From: Pyrinomonadaceae bacterium
GTDB lineage: Bacteria; Acidobacteriota; Blastocatellia; Pyrinomonadales; Pyrinomonadaceae
Direction: 5' to 3'
Length of the DNA stretch: 10,070 nucleotides
NCBI GenBank assembly: GCA_013695245.1
Contig: JACDAW010000535.1
Span: forward strand, 1-10,070
Shown: one piece after another, positions 1-9,269 of the stretch
How positions within the stretch are numbered: the stretch's first letter is position 1
Layout of the letters: each line of letters opens with the position of its first letter
Notes under the pieces: generated by a model
What the model was told of the DNA's origin: nothing
Databases searched by the model: none
The model's input: the letters and a program-made list of their open reading frames with translations, nothing else
Translations under genes and position numbers: made by a program

Positions 1-1113
1 GAGCAGCACCGTGTCATTGCCGAACGAATGCGAGAAGACGACGCCGCGCGAATTAACGGCGATGTCTAAAGGCGCATCGGTCGAGTAGCGGTAAGAGTAA
101 AAGGGCACAGTGTCGAGCGCGTCGGGGATGCCGTCAGTGTTTGTGTCGCGCACGATGCGAAGTTCGTAGGAATCAAAATCCGCAATCAGCAGATCGCCGG
201 AAGGCAACAGCGCGAGGGCGTTCGCGTTGTTGAGTTGATTGCTGCCGACGGTGACGAGCGAGCGCGAACGCGACAGGTCGAAGCCGCCCGTGAAATTATC
301 GCGCACGAGCAGGACGACGCCCGCCGACGGTTCGTTATTCGGATCATTAGGGTTGGCGCGATTGTAATAACCGCTTGAAGAGACGACGACAAACTCACGA
401 CCTGCTTTGGATGCGCCGGAGACAACGGCTGCCGCCGACGGCAAACGGAAATCGCGCTCCAAGTCGTAAGTGTTAAATGAATCGCGCACGTAGTCGCCGT
501 TCGCGTCGAAGCCGGTGACGAGCACGCCGGTCTGCCGGTCGTCATTTGTCGTGTATGTGCCGCGATCATCCGTCGCGGAATAAACTTCGTAGCGCGCGCC
601 GCTTGCTCCGACGGCGATGTCGAATGATCCGCCACGCGAATCAAAGGTGGTGCGTTCGTCAGCGATTAAATCCCTGTTCGCGTCCGTGTATTGTTCGTTC
701 GTGCCGCTTGAAGATGAGATGGCAAGTTGCGATGTGTGAAGGACGCGGGCGAGCGAAGTGCCAATGCGAATGCGCGGAAGCGCGACGAGCGGCGCAAGAT
801 TGTCGTCGCCTGAAGCGGAAGTTGCGCGCGGGCGTGCAGGCGGGCGCTCTTGAGTTGCGACGCTTTCGTTCGATGCGCGACTAGCTCTCGGCGGTCGAGG
901 TTCGCGCGCCTGTTCGCTGCGAAGCGGCGTGTAGCCGCTTTTGAGTTCGGCCGTCGGCGCGGAAGATGCGGCGCGCCCTTGAAGCGCGCGTTGCACGTTC
1001 GGTCGAAAATTTTGCTCCGACTCGTTTTGCGCGCCCGCCGCGTGCCACGAGGAATAGATGACGGACGCCGCGACGACGGCGAAGATGAAAAGCCGCAAAC
1101 TTCTAACCCGCAT
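1..1113 (-). CDS. Secreted beta-propeller-like protein with Ca-type Asp/Asn loops (3' partial)
   Basis: The minus frame is open without a stop from the ATG at 1111-1113 to the left edge, giving the first 371 residues; the C-terminus lies outside the window. A Shine-Dalgarno AGAAGGA (1121-1127) sits 7 nt before the ATG. Residues 1-28 form a Sec signal peptide (basic MRVRSLR, hydrophobic core, cleavage after AGA). Residues 30-105 are a low-complexity Pro/Arg/Ala linker. From about 110 the chain is beta-rich, with short repeated strands and phrases such as PSGDLLIADFDSYELRIV (304-321) that resemble NHL-type propeller blades. DxNxDxxxD loops occur at 144-152 (DANRDLIAD), 203-211 (DANGDYVRD) and 323-331 (DTNTDGIPD), with another D/N-rich loop near 254-261; the last fits the calcium-binding DxNxDGxxD pattern of thrombospondin type 3 or dockerin-like loops. 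I do not recognise a named family. It is probably exported or surface-exposed, and it may be read from the S9 peptidase transcript 113 bp upstream. Whether it is a real propeller is inference. Confidence 0.85.
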   Translation of the reverse strand, partial: MRVRSLRLFIFAVVAASVIYSSWHAAGAQNESEQNFRPNVQRALQGRAASSAPTAELKSGYTPLRSEQAREPRPPRASRASNESVATQERPPARPRATSASGDDNLAPLVALPRIRIGTSLARVLHTSQLAISSSSGTNEQYTDANRDLIADERTTFDSRGGSFDIAVGASGARYEVYSATDDRGTYTTNDDRQTGVLVTGFDANGDYVRDSFNTYDLERDFRLPSAAAVVSGASKAGREFVVVSSSGYYNRANPNDPNNEPSAGVVLLVRDNFTGGFDLSRSRSLVTVGSNQLNNANALALLPSGDLLIADFDSYELRIVRDTNTDGIPDALDTVPFYSYRYSTDAPLDIAVNSRGVVFSHSFGNDTVLL

Positions 1114-1196
1114 AAAACTTTCCTTCTCAACGAAGTAAAAATTAACCTTGAGGAGAGGTTGATGAAATTTATGCGGCTCTTCATTCTTCGCCGTCG
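1074..1196. repeat. Imperfect inverted repeat bracketing the start of the left-most gene
   Basis: The plus-strand segment 1172-1196 (starting TGCGGCTCTTCATTC, ending TTCGCCGTCG) recurs in inverted orientation at 1074-1097, where the minus strand reads TGCGGCTTTTCATC ... TTCGCCGTCG. Arms of 25 and 24 nt differ by one substitution and one single-base indel, and are separated by 74 nt. In minus-strand RNA the substitution becomes a G-U pair, so the stem would be about 24 bp with one bulged base. The loop contains the Shine-Dalgarno (1121-1127) and ATG (1111-1113); the inner arm lies in the signal-peptide codons. There is no U-run directly after the stem, so it does not look like an ordinary intrinsic terminator. 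Confidence 0.8.
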
Positions 1197-1226
1197 CTTT
1201 CACGCGGGCGAAAACTTGCTCCGCAT

Positions 1227-3164
1227 TTATTTCATCACATACTGCTCGATGAAGAGCACCGTTGCATAAAACTGGTAATCAGCATTCTTCTTTTTCGCAA
1301 AGCCATGTCCTTCGTCTTTCGCCATCAGAAACCAGACAGGCGTATTCTGCGCCCGCACGGTGCGGACGATCTGTTCGGCTTCCGTGTAGGGCACGCGCGG
1401 ATCGTTTCTGCCTTGAACGACGAAAAGCGGTTTCTTGATCTGCGCGGCGTTGTTCAATGGAGCGATGCGTTCCATAAAGGCGCGCATTTTCGGATCGCGT
1501 TCGTCGCCGTATTCCACGCGGCGCAGATCGCGGCGGTAGCCTTCGGTGTTCTCTAAAAACGTCCTTAAGTTCGAGATGCCGACGATGTCAACCGAGGCGC
1601 GAATGCGGTCGCTGTAGCGCGTAGCGACGGCTAAGGTCATGTGCCCGCCGTAGGAGCCGCCCGTGACCATAATGCGATCCGCGTCCAAGTCGGGGCGCGT
1701 CTTTATCCAGTCGAGGAGCGCGCCGATGTCTTTGTAGGAATCTTCGCGCTGAAAGCCGTTGTCGAGTTTGAGAAACGTCTTGCCGTAACCGCTTGAACCG
1801 CGAATATTCGGGAAGATCATCGCCACGCCGAGTTCGTTTAAGAGAAAGTTGTTGCGACCTAAGAAGCCGGGACGCGACTGTCCTTCGGGGCCGCCGTGAA
1901 TGTTGATGATCACAGGACGCTTGCCCACAAAGCGCGCGGGCGGGCGATAGAGATAACCGGAGATCGAACGGTTATCGAAACTCGACCAGCGCAAGAGTTC
2001 CGGTTCGGAGAAGTTTTCGGTGTTGAGTCCGCCGGTTTCGCTTTGCGTCCAGCGATCAATTTTCCCCGTCGAAGCGTCAATCGAATAAACGTCTGAAGTC
2101 GAGCGTGCAGACGATAGAGTGAAGCCGAGATCGCGGCTGTTCTCGTGCCACTGGATGCCACCGATCACGCCCGTTAGAAGATTCGGCACATCGCGGCGAC
2201 GATTCGTTTTCGTGTCTAAAAGATAAAGGCGACTGTTGCCATCTTCATTCGTGACGAAGGCGATGGTTTTGCCGTCGGGTGAAAGCACGAACGAATCAAC
2301 GTCCCATTTGATGTCGTCGGTAAGGTAAGTGTACTTCTTCGTTGCGACATCAACGTAAGCAAGACGTTGAAACTCGGAATCGAGATCGGTCGTGACATAA
2401 ATGCCTTTGCCGTCACGACTCCACTGCGCGCCGCCGTAAGCCACCTTCTCGCTTCCCTTTGTGGTGAAGAGCGTCTTTTCTCCTGTCGTCGTATCAACGA
2501 TCCAGAAATAGCTTTCATTCGCCGAGACATACTCGCCGACGATCAACTTCTTATCGTCCGGCGACCAATCAACTGCGCCCCAGCCGCCACCTTCGAGCGT
2601 GAGCAAGCGACGGTCGGTTTTCGGATCGGCCGGGTTCATAACGTAGATGTCAACGTCTTTACCCGTGCGGCGCGTCGAGCCATAAGCGATCAGGTCACCA
2701 CTATTCGACCACGCGCCGCCCGTGTTGCGCGACTTGCCGTCAGTTAAAAGCGTGACTTCGCCGTTTGAGAAATCGTAACGGTAGAGTTGGAAAAACTCAT
2801 TGCCGCCGATGGCTTTTGAAAAGATAAAGTAATTGCCCGCGCGTTTTTGAAACGATGCGCCGCCGACGGTGTCAGGAAAAAACGTTAACTGCGTGCGCGC
2901 GCCGCCGGGGAATTTAACGAGGTGCGCTTGCGCAGTGTCGGCGAAGCGCGTGCTGATGATCATTTCGCGGCGCGACGGATGCCACGAAGCGAGTCCCGCC
3001 GAGCGGAATTCGCTGTAGCGGTTAATGCGTTCGACGAGTTGAGTCGGGATCGGCGGAACGCCTTCGACGACGAGATTATCGCCCGGCGTCAAAACGCCAC
3101 CTTGCGCGAAAAGATTTGCGGCGCACAGCAGCAGAGCGAGGGCGATGCGAGATAAGTTTTTCAT
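1227..3164 (-). CDS. Secreted S9-family serine peptidase (prolyl oligopeptidase/acylaminoacyl-peptidase type)
   Basis: A 645-residue protein in two parts. Residues 1-20 are a Sec signal peptide (KNLSR, hydrophobic stretch, cleavage after NLFA); C14 has no proper lipobox, so it is probably not a lipoprotein. Residues about 50-380 are a WD40/TolB-like beta-propeller with blade phrases such as WSNSGDLIAYGS, WSPDDKKLIVGE and LSPDGKTIAFVTN. Residues about 385-645 are the alpha/beta-hydrolase domain: HGGP (423-426, oxyanion region), NIRGSSGYG (453-461), nucleophile Ser504 in GGSYGGH, Asp588 in GRNDPRVP and His620 in DEGHGF. The triad is complete, so it should be an active exopeptidase or oligopeptidase working on short peptides outside the cytoplasm; S9 enzymes gate access through the propeller. 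A longer frame reaches 3215, but ATG 3162-3164 is preferred because it begins the signal peptide and has AAGGAG 7 nt upstream. The exact S9 subfamily cannot be fixed by eye. Confidence 0.95.
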   Translation of the reverse strand: MKNLSRIALALLLCAANLFAQGGVLTPGDNLVVEGVPPIPTQLVERINRYSEFRSAGLASWHPSRREMIISTRFADTAQAHLVKFPGGARTQLTFFPDTVGGASFQKRAGNYFIFSKAIGGNEFFQLYRYDFSNGEVTLLTDGKSRNTGGAWSNSGDLIAYGSTRRTGKDVDIYVMNPADPKTDRRLLTLEGGGWGAVDWSPDDKKLIVGEYVSANESYFWIVDTTTGEKTLFTTKGSEKVAYGGAQWSRDGKGIYVTTDLDSEFQRLAYVDVATKKYTYLTDDIKWDVDSFVLSPDGKTIAFVTNEDGNSRLYLLDTKTNRRRDVPNLLTGVIGGIQWHENSRDLGFTLSSARSTSDVYSIDASTGKIDRWTQSETGGLNTENFSEPELLRWSSFDNRSISGYLYRPPARFVGKRPVIINIHGGPEGQSRPGFLGRNNFLLNELGVAMIFPNIRGSSGYGKTFLKLDNGFQREDSYKDIGALLDWIKTRPDLDADRIMVTGGSYGGHMTLAVATRYSDRIRASVDIVGISNLRTFLENTEGYRRDLRRVEYGDERDPKMRAFMERIAPLNNAAQIKKPLFVVQGRNDPRVPYTEAEQIVRTVRAQNTPVWFLMAKDEGHGFAKKKNADYQFYATVLFIEQYVMK

Positions 3165-3171
3165 TGAGAAA

Positions 3172-3177
3172 CTCCTT
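3172..3177 (-). promoter_or_regulatory. Shine-Dalgarno that fixes the S9 peptidase start
   Basis: AAGGAG on the minus strand lies 7 nt before the ATG at 3162-3164. The ten bases AAGGAGTTTC are identical to those before the VPS10 gene start. This argues for starting the protein at MKNLSR rather than 17 codons upstream. Confidence 0.85.
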
Positions 3178-3213
3178 GAGCGAGTGATTTTCGGAATAAC
3201 AGAGATTCGCACC

Positions 3214-3241
3214 AATATACCGGAGACGAACCCGCAGTTAA
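3214..3241 (-). promoter_or_regulatory. Candidate sigma-70 promoter of the S9 peptidase gene
   Basis: On the minus strand, TTAACT (3236-3241, 4/6 to TTGACA) and TATATT (3214-3219, 5/6 to TATAAT) are separated by 16 bp. Transcription would begin near 3207, giving a leader of roughly 40 nt before the ATG. It lies in the 193-bp gap after the FecR gene. This is a consensus match only; -35 preferences in this phylum are not assumed. Confidence 0.4.
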
Positions 3242-3357
3242 AATCACGCCGCTTGGTTTTAAGAAAAACCTTTCGACATCGTCACCTGCTCTGCAATGTA
3301 TGATCCCGTTCATAGACTTAAGTGATTCGCTTCAACAACCACTTTAGTGTGTTTCGT

Positions 3358-5502
3358 TCATCGTTGGTCGCGCGCGTCCGGTGGCTCCGCACGCGCCGGA
3401 CGCGCGGGTCGTTCTTCACGCTGCGGCCGTTCTTCGCGCTGCTCGCGTTGCGGACGTTCTTCGCGTTGGGGTGGCGGATCATCGGGGCGCGTTGGCGGCG
3501 CAGGTTGTTCGCGCTCACGCGGAGGCGGCGGCGCGTCTTCGCGGGGACGCTCGACGCGCGGCGGCTCTTGTCGCGCTGGAGCTTCGGCGGGCGGCGGCGC
3601 TTCAGTTTGCGGTTCGGGCGCGGCTCTTCTCTGCTCGTCTCTATCAGGTTGCGTCCCTGACGACGGAGCATCTTCACGCGGGAACTGACGACGCGGTAGC
3701 GCCGGTCTTACGGGTCGCTCGCGGCGTTCTTCAGGCTCACTGGCGCCGTTGTTGCTGCTGTTATCGTTGCTGCTGTTATCACTTCTACTATTTCCGTCGT
3801 CGGTCGAAACCCCGCCGCGCGATGGAGGATTGCCCCGATCATCGTCGCGCGGCGGGCGACCCACGCGCGGAGGCCGCGCGGGACGTTCGACTGCGCCCGT
3901 GTTGTCTATATTTCCAACACTTCTGTCCACGCCTCTGTTGTTTGACGTAGCGTCAACGCTTGGCGAGGATGGCGGGGACAGGCGCGGTTCGCGGTTGTTG
4001 TAGAGGCGCGTGCGGCGCAGTTGATCATCGAGGGGTTGACCGGGATTGCGCGCGGCCGCGCCGGTCGCACGCTCTGGAAGCTCGCGCGCCGGAGCGTCAG
4101 TGCCAAGAGCAGGACGCGCCGGGCGCGCGCGCGGGGAGAGAACGTCGCGGTTGCCACCTCTGTTGTTTGTTGTGTTGTTTGCGCCCGTCTCAGCATCACG
4201 CGGGCGCGCGGGCAGCACGTCGGGGCGCGCAGGTTCGCTTGTCACGACGCGGCGCGCTAAATCTTCCGTTGCAGGTCGTGTGCGCATCGAGGCTTGCGTG
4301 CCGAAGTCGCGCGCAGGAAGTGTTGTGACGGCGCGAAGGTAAGCGGGGTTGGTGCGTTCAAGGTTGGCGATCTCGTCGCGGCGCAACGGAGTTAAGCGGC
4401 GATAGTTTCGCCCGTGCGGGTCGCGTTGATTATAACCGAGCGGATACCAAGCGATCTGGTTGCCGTAATTATTATTGTTGATGTTGACAAAGACAACGAG
4501 CGCGGGTCGCCAGATAGCGCGTGAAAGGGCGAGCGTGATGCGCGGCGTCCAACACCAGTTGTTATCGTGATAAACCCACCGCCCGTAGTGATAAGGCGCC
4601 CAGCCCCAAGGCTCGTCGCCAACCCACGTCCAACCATACGGCGGACACCAGCGCCATTGCCCGTAGCGATAGGGCGCCCAATTATTATAGTTGTTGATTA
4701 CAGTCACATGCGGACGCCACACGTAACCGTAACGCTCGGTGTACGTCCAATCGCCGTAAGCATCGAGTTCTTCCGCGCCCCATAGATACGGATCATAATA
4801 ACGATCATGATCATCGTAGCGCGAACGCGAAATTAAATACTGCTCGCGGTCGCGCGTCCATTCGTCCCAACTGTCGGAGGGCAACGCGACGGAGAGTTGC
4901 CAATCGCCAACGTCTTCGCCTGACGGCGTAAGTTCCGCCATGCGCCCGTCGCGCAGAGTGAAACCGGAAGTTTCGGAATAGATGCGCGCGCGCCCGCCAT
5001 CGCGCGCCGTCAAACGCACGACGCCGCTCGGTTGTGCGTCAATGCGATATAACCCCGTTCGTTCAGCGGCGAGGGTTGTGTTCGGCGCGTCAACTTCAAA
5101 ATATTCACGTTCGCGGTCGAACTTGGCGAGCCGCACCGTCGCCGTGCCTTCCGAAAGCGAAAGCGCGACGCCTTCATCACGCAAAGTAATGATGCGCAGC
5201 GCGGAATACTCGGAGACGCGCACAAAGTTGCGACGGTCGATCTGAATTTCAACGCGCGCATCACGCCTCGTGGCCAGCACATCGCCTTCGACGAGCGGCA
5301 GATTGCGCGTGGCGCGCTCCCATTTGTCGCTTCCGGCGCGGCGCAAGGTTACATCGCCGCGCAAAAAACTGATGCGCGCCACGCGCGCGCGCACATCGTA
5401 ATCGTCCGCGTCTGAGGCATGAGCTTCGCGCGCAGCAAAGTTAATGAGCAGTGTGAGAAGTAGAAGTGAAAAAGCGGCGGAGACAGTTCGGGCGTTGTGC
5501 AT
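3358..5502 (-). CDS. Secreted FecR-fold plus DUF6600-like protein with long disordered tail
   Basis: A 714-residue protein. Residues 1-29 are a Sec signal peptide ending AHA. Residues about 40-190 resemble the FecR domain: FLRGDVTLRRAGSDKW, LVEGDVLATRRDARVEIQI, VRVSEYSALRI, then LSLSEGTATVRL and FEVDAPNTTLAAERTGLYRI. Residues about 245-355 are Trp/Tyr/Gly-rich, with repeated YGxW-like units (AYGDWTYTERYGYVWRP, YRYGQWRWCPPYGWTWVG, EPWGWAPYHYGRWV), as in DUF6600 proteins. From about 360 to 714 the chain is low-complexity and rich in Pro, Arg, Glu, Asn and Ser, ending in QREERPQREQREERP-type repeats; it should be disordered and strongly charged. Classical FecR proteins are anti-sigma regulators with a cytoplasmic N-terminus; here a signal peptide replaces it and no ECF sigma or TonB receptor gene is adjacent, so a structural or envelope role is more likely. 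Start: ATG 5500-5502 with AAAGGAG (5514-5520) 11 nt upstream. Function unknown. Confidence 0.92.
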   Translation of the reverse strand: MHNARTVSAAFSLLLLTLLINFAAREAHASDADDYDVRARVARISFLRGDVTLRRAGSDKWERATRNLPLVEGDVLATRRDARVEIQIDRRNFVRVSEYSALRIITLRDEGVALSLSEGTATVRLAKFDREREYFEVDAPNTTLAAERTGLYRIDAQPSGVVRLTARDGGRARIYSETSGFTLRDGRMAELTPSGEDVGDWQLSVALPSDSWDEWTRDREQYLISRSRYDDHDRYYDPYLWGAEELDAYGDWTYTERYGYVWRPHVTVINNYNNWAPYRYGQWRWCPPYGWTWVGDEPWGWAPYHYGRWVYHDNNWCWTPRITLALSRAIWRPALVVFVNINNNNYGNQIAWYPLGYNQRDPHGRNYRRLTPLRRDEIANLERTNPAYLRAVTTLPARDFGTQASMRTRPATEDLARRVVTSEPARPDVLPARPRDAETGANNTTNNRGGNRDVLSPRARPARPALGTDAPARELPERATGAAARNPGQPLDDQLRRTRLYNNREPRLSPPSSPSVDATSNNRGVDRSVGNIDNTGAVERPARPPRVGRPPRDDDRGNPPSRGGVSTDDGNSRSDNSSNDNSSNNGASEPEERRERPVRPALPRRQFPREDAPSSGTQPDRDEQRRAAPEPQTEAPPPAEAPARQEPPRVERPREDAPPPPREREQPAPPTRPDDPPPQREERPQREQREERPQREERPARPARAEPPDARDQR
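3410..3465 (-). repeat. Degenerate direct repeats coding the Arg/Glu/Pro tail
   Basis: The 11-mer CGTTCTTCGCG (plus-strand reading) occurs at 3428-3438 and 3455-3465, with a one-mismatch copy at 3410-3420. Spacings of 18 and 27 bp keep the reading frame and encode the repeating REERP/QRE pattern at residues about 679-702 of the FecR-DUF6600 protein. Confidence 0.65.
3751..3780 (-). repeat. Exact 15-bp tandem duplication in the FecR-DUF6600 gene
   Basis: The plus-strand unit GTTGCTGCTGTTATC occurs twice back to back (3751-3765 and 3766-3780). It is in frame and encodes DNSSN-DNSSN at residues 575-584, inside the Asn/Ser-rich part of the disordered tail. The exact identity points to recent slippage or unequal recombination. 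Confidence 0.85.
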
Positions 5503-5707
5503 GACGGGTTGCGCTCCTTTCTATTGAAGCGGACGAGAGAGAGAAACACGCTCGACTCTTAGGAGACGCGCCGCGAAACTTTACAGGACATACAACGAGC
5601 GCGTTTCGTAGAGAAAGCACTTGCGAGGGCTTTGAAACGGCGCGACCGCAAAGCGTGTGCCTTGCTCGCGTGCGACTAAGCAATCGTCTTGATCTTTAAG
5701 GATTTTG

Positions 5708-5725
5708 CGTAAACTATCGTTTACG
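5708..5725. promoter_or_regulatory. Perfect palindrome, possible operator
   Basis: CGTAAAC-TATC-GTTTACG: two 7-bp inverted half-sites around a 4-bp spacer, about 205 bp upstream of the FecR-gene ATG and about 160 bp downstream of the VPS10 stop. The 18-bp dyad size suits a dimeric helix-turn-helix repressor. There is no U-run on either side, which argues against a terminator. No regulator gene is present in the window, so the binding protein is unknown. Confidence 0.4.
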
Positions 5726-5796
5726 GAATCAAGCGCGCCCGCACCTAAGCGTGCATAACCAGCACCATTTCGTGCGCCTTTGCGCGTAAAGAAATT

Positions 5797-5837
5797 GAAA
5801 GCGGCGTCAGTGAGGTATTAATGCTGACACCGCTTTC
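5797..5837 (-). terminator. Hairpin terminator candidate after the VPS10 gene
   Basis: Arms GAAAGCGGCGTCAG (5797-5810) and CTGACACCGCTTTC (5824-5837) pair over 14 positions around a 13-nt loop. The single discrepancy is a C/A mismatch in plus-strand RNA but a G-U pair in minus-strand RNA, so the hairpin is better on the strand being transcribed. In that direction it is followed by AAUUUCUUU. It starts 47 nt past the VPS10 stop codon. Confidence 0.6.
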
Positions 5838-5884
5838 GGGTACACAGGCAAACTAAAATTGAGGCTTGCGTTAGTTAAAGATCA

Positions 5885-9208
<3,324 letters not shown>

Positions 9209-9217
9209 TTGGGGAAA

Positions 9218-9223
9218 CTCCTT
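9218..9223 (-). promoter_or_regulatory. Shine-Dalgarno that fixes the VPS10-gene start
   Basis: AAGGAG on the minus strand, 9 nt before ATG 9206-9208. It supports starting at MTVSNCWRR instead of 35 codons upstream, where the start would lie inside the heme A synthase frame and would bury the signal peptide. Confidence 0.85.
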
Positions 9224-9269
9224 AAATTGTTTTAAGCGAAAAGAAGAACTGCTAACGAATTTCCGGCGA

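Larger units (their letters stand above)
5503..5884. other. 382-bp intergenic region between the VPS10 and FecR genes
   Basis: I see no convincing coding frame here. The region contains the terminator candidate of the VPS10 gene (5797-5837), a perfect palindrome (5708-5725) and the FecR-gene Shine-Dalgarno (5514-5520). The FecR gene presumably has its own promoter here, since it follows a terminator, but I could not single out a convincing -35/-10 pair on the minus strand. Confidence 0.7.

Noticed and set aside
850..1269. Plus-strand frame of 139 codons starting near 850
   Set aside because: It runs antisense through two well-supported genes and is Arg-rich low complexity; only its 1162-1200 part is interesting, as an arm of the inverted repeat, and is discussed there.
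3165..3215. Upstream extension of the S9 peptidase start to 3215
   Set aside because: No signal-peptide logic, it would begin right at the candidate -10 region, and AAGGAG 7 nt before 3164 decides for the shorter form.
3255..3270. Small hairpin GGTTTT-AAGA-AAAACC after the FecR gene
   Set aside because: A 6-bp AT-rich stem without a U-run in the transcribed direction; too weak to call as terminator.
3319..3350. AAGTG/CACTT hairpin just after the FecR-DUF6600 stop
   Set aside because: Only five to seven weak pairs with an 11-nt loop and no following U-tract; not convincing as a terminator.
3322..3950. Several Arg/Ala-rich plus-strand frames antisense to the FecR-DUF6600 tail
   Set aside because: They mirror the GC-rich Pro/Arg/Glu repeat codons of the minus-strand gene, have no recognisable domain and no good ribosome binding site.
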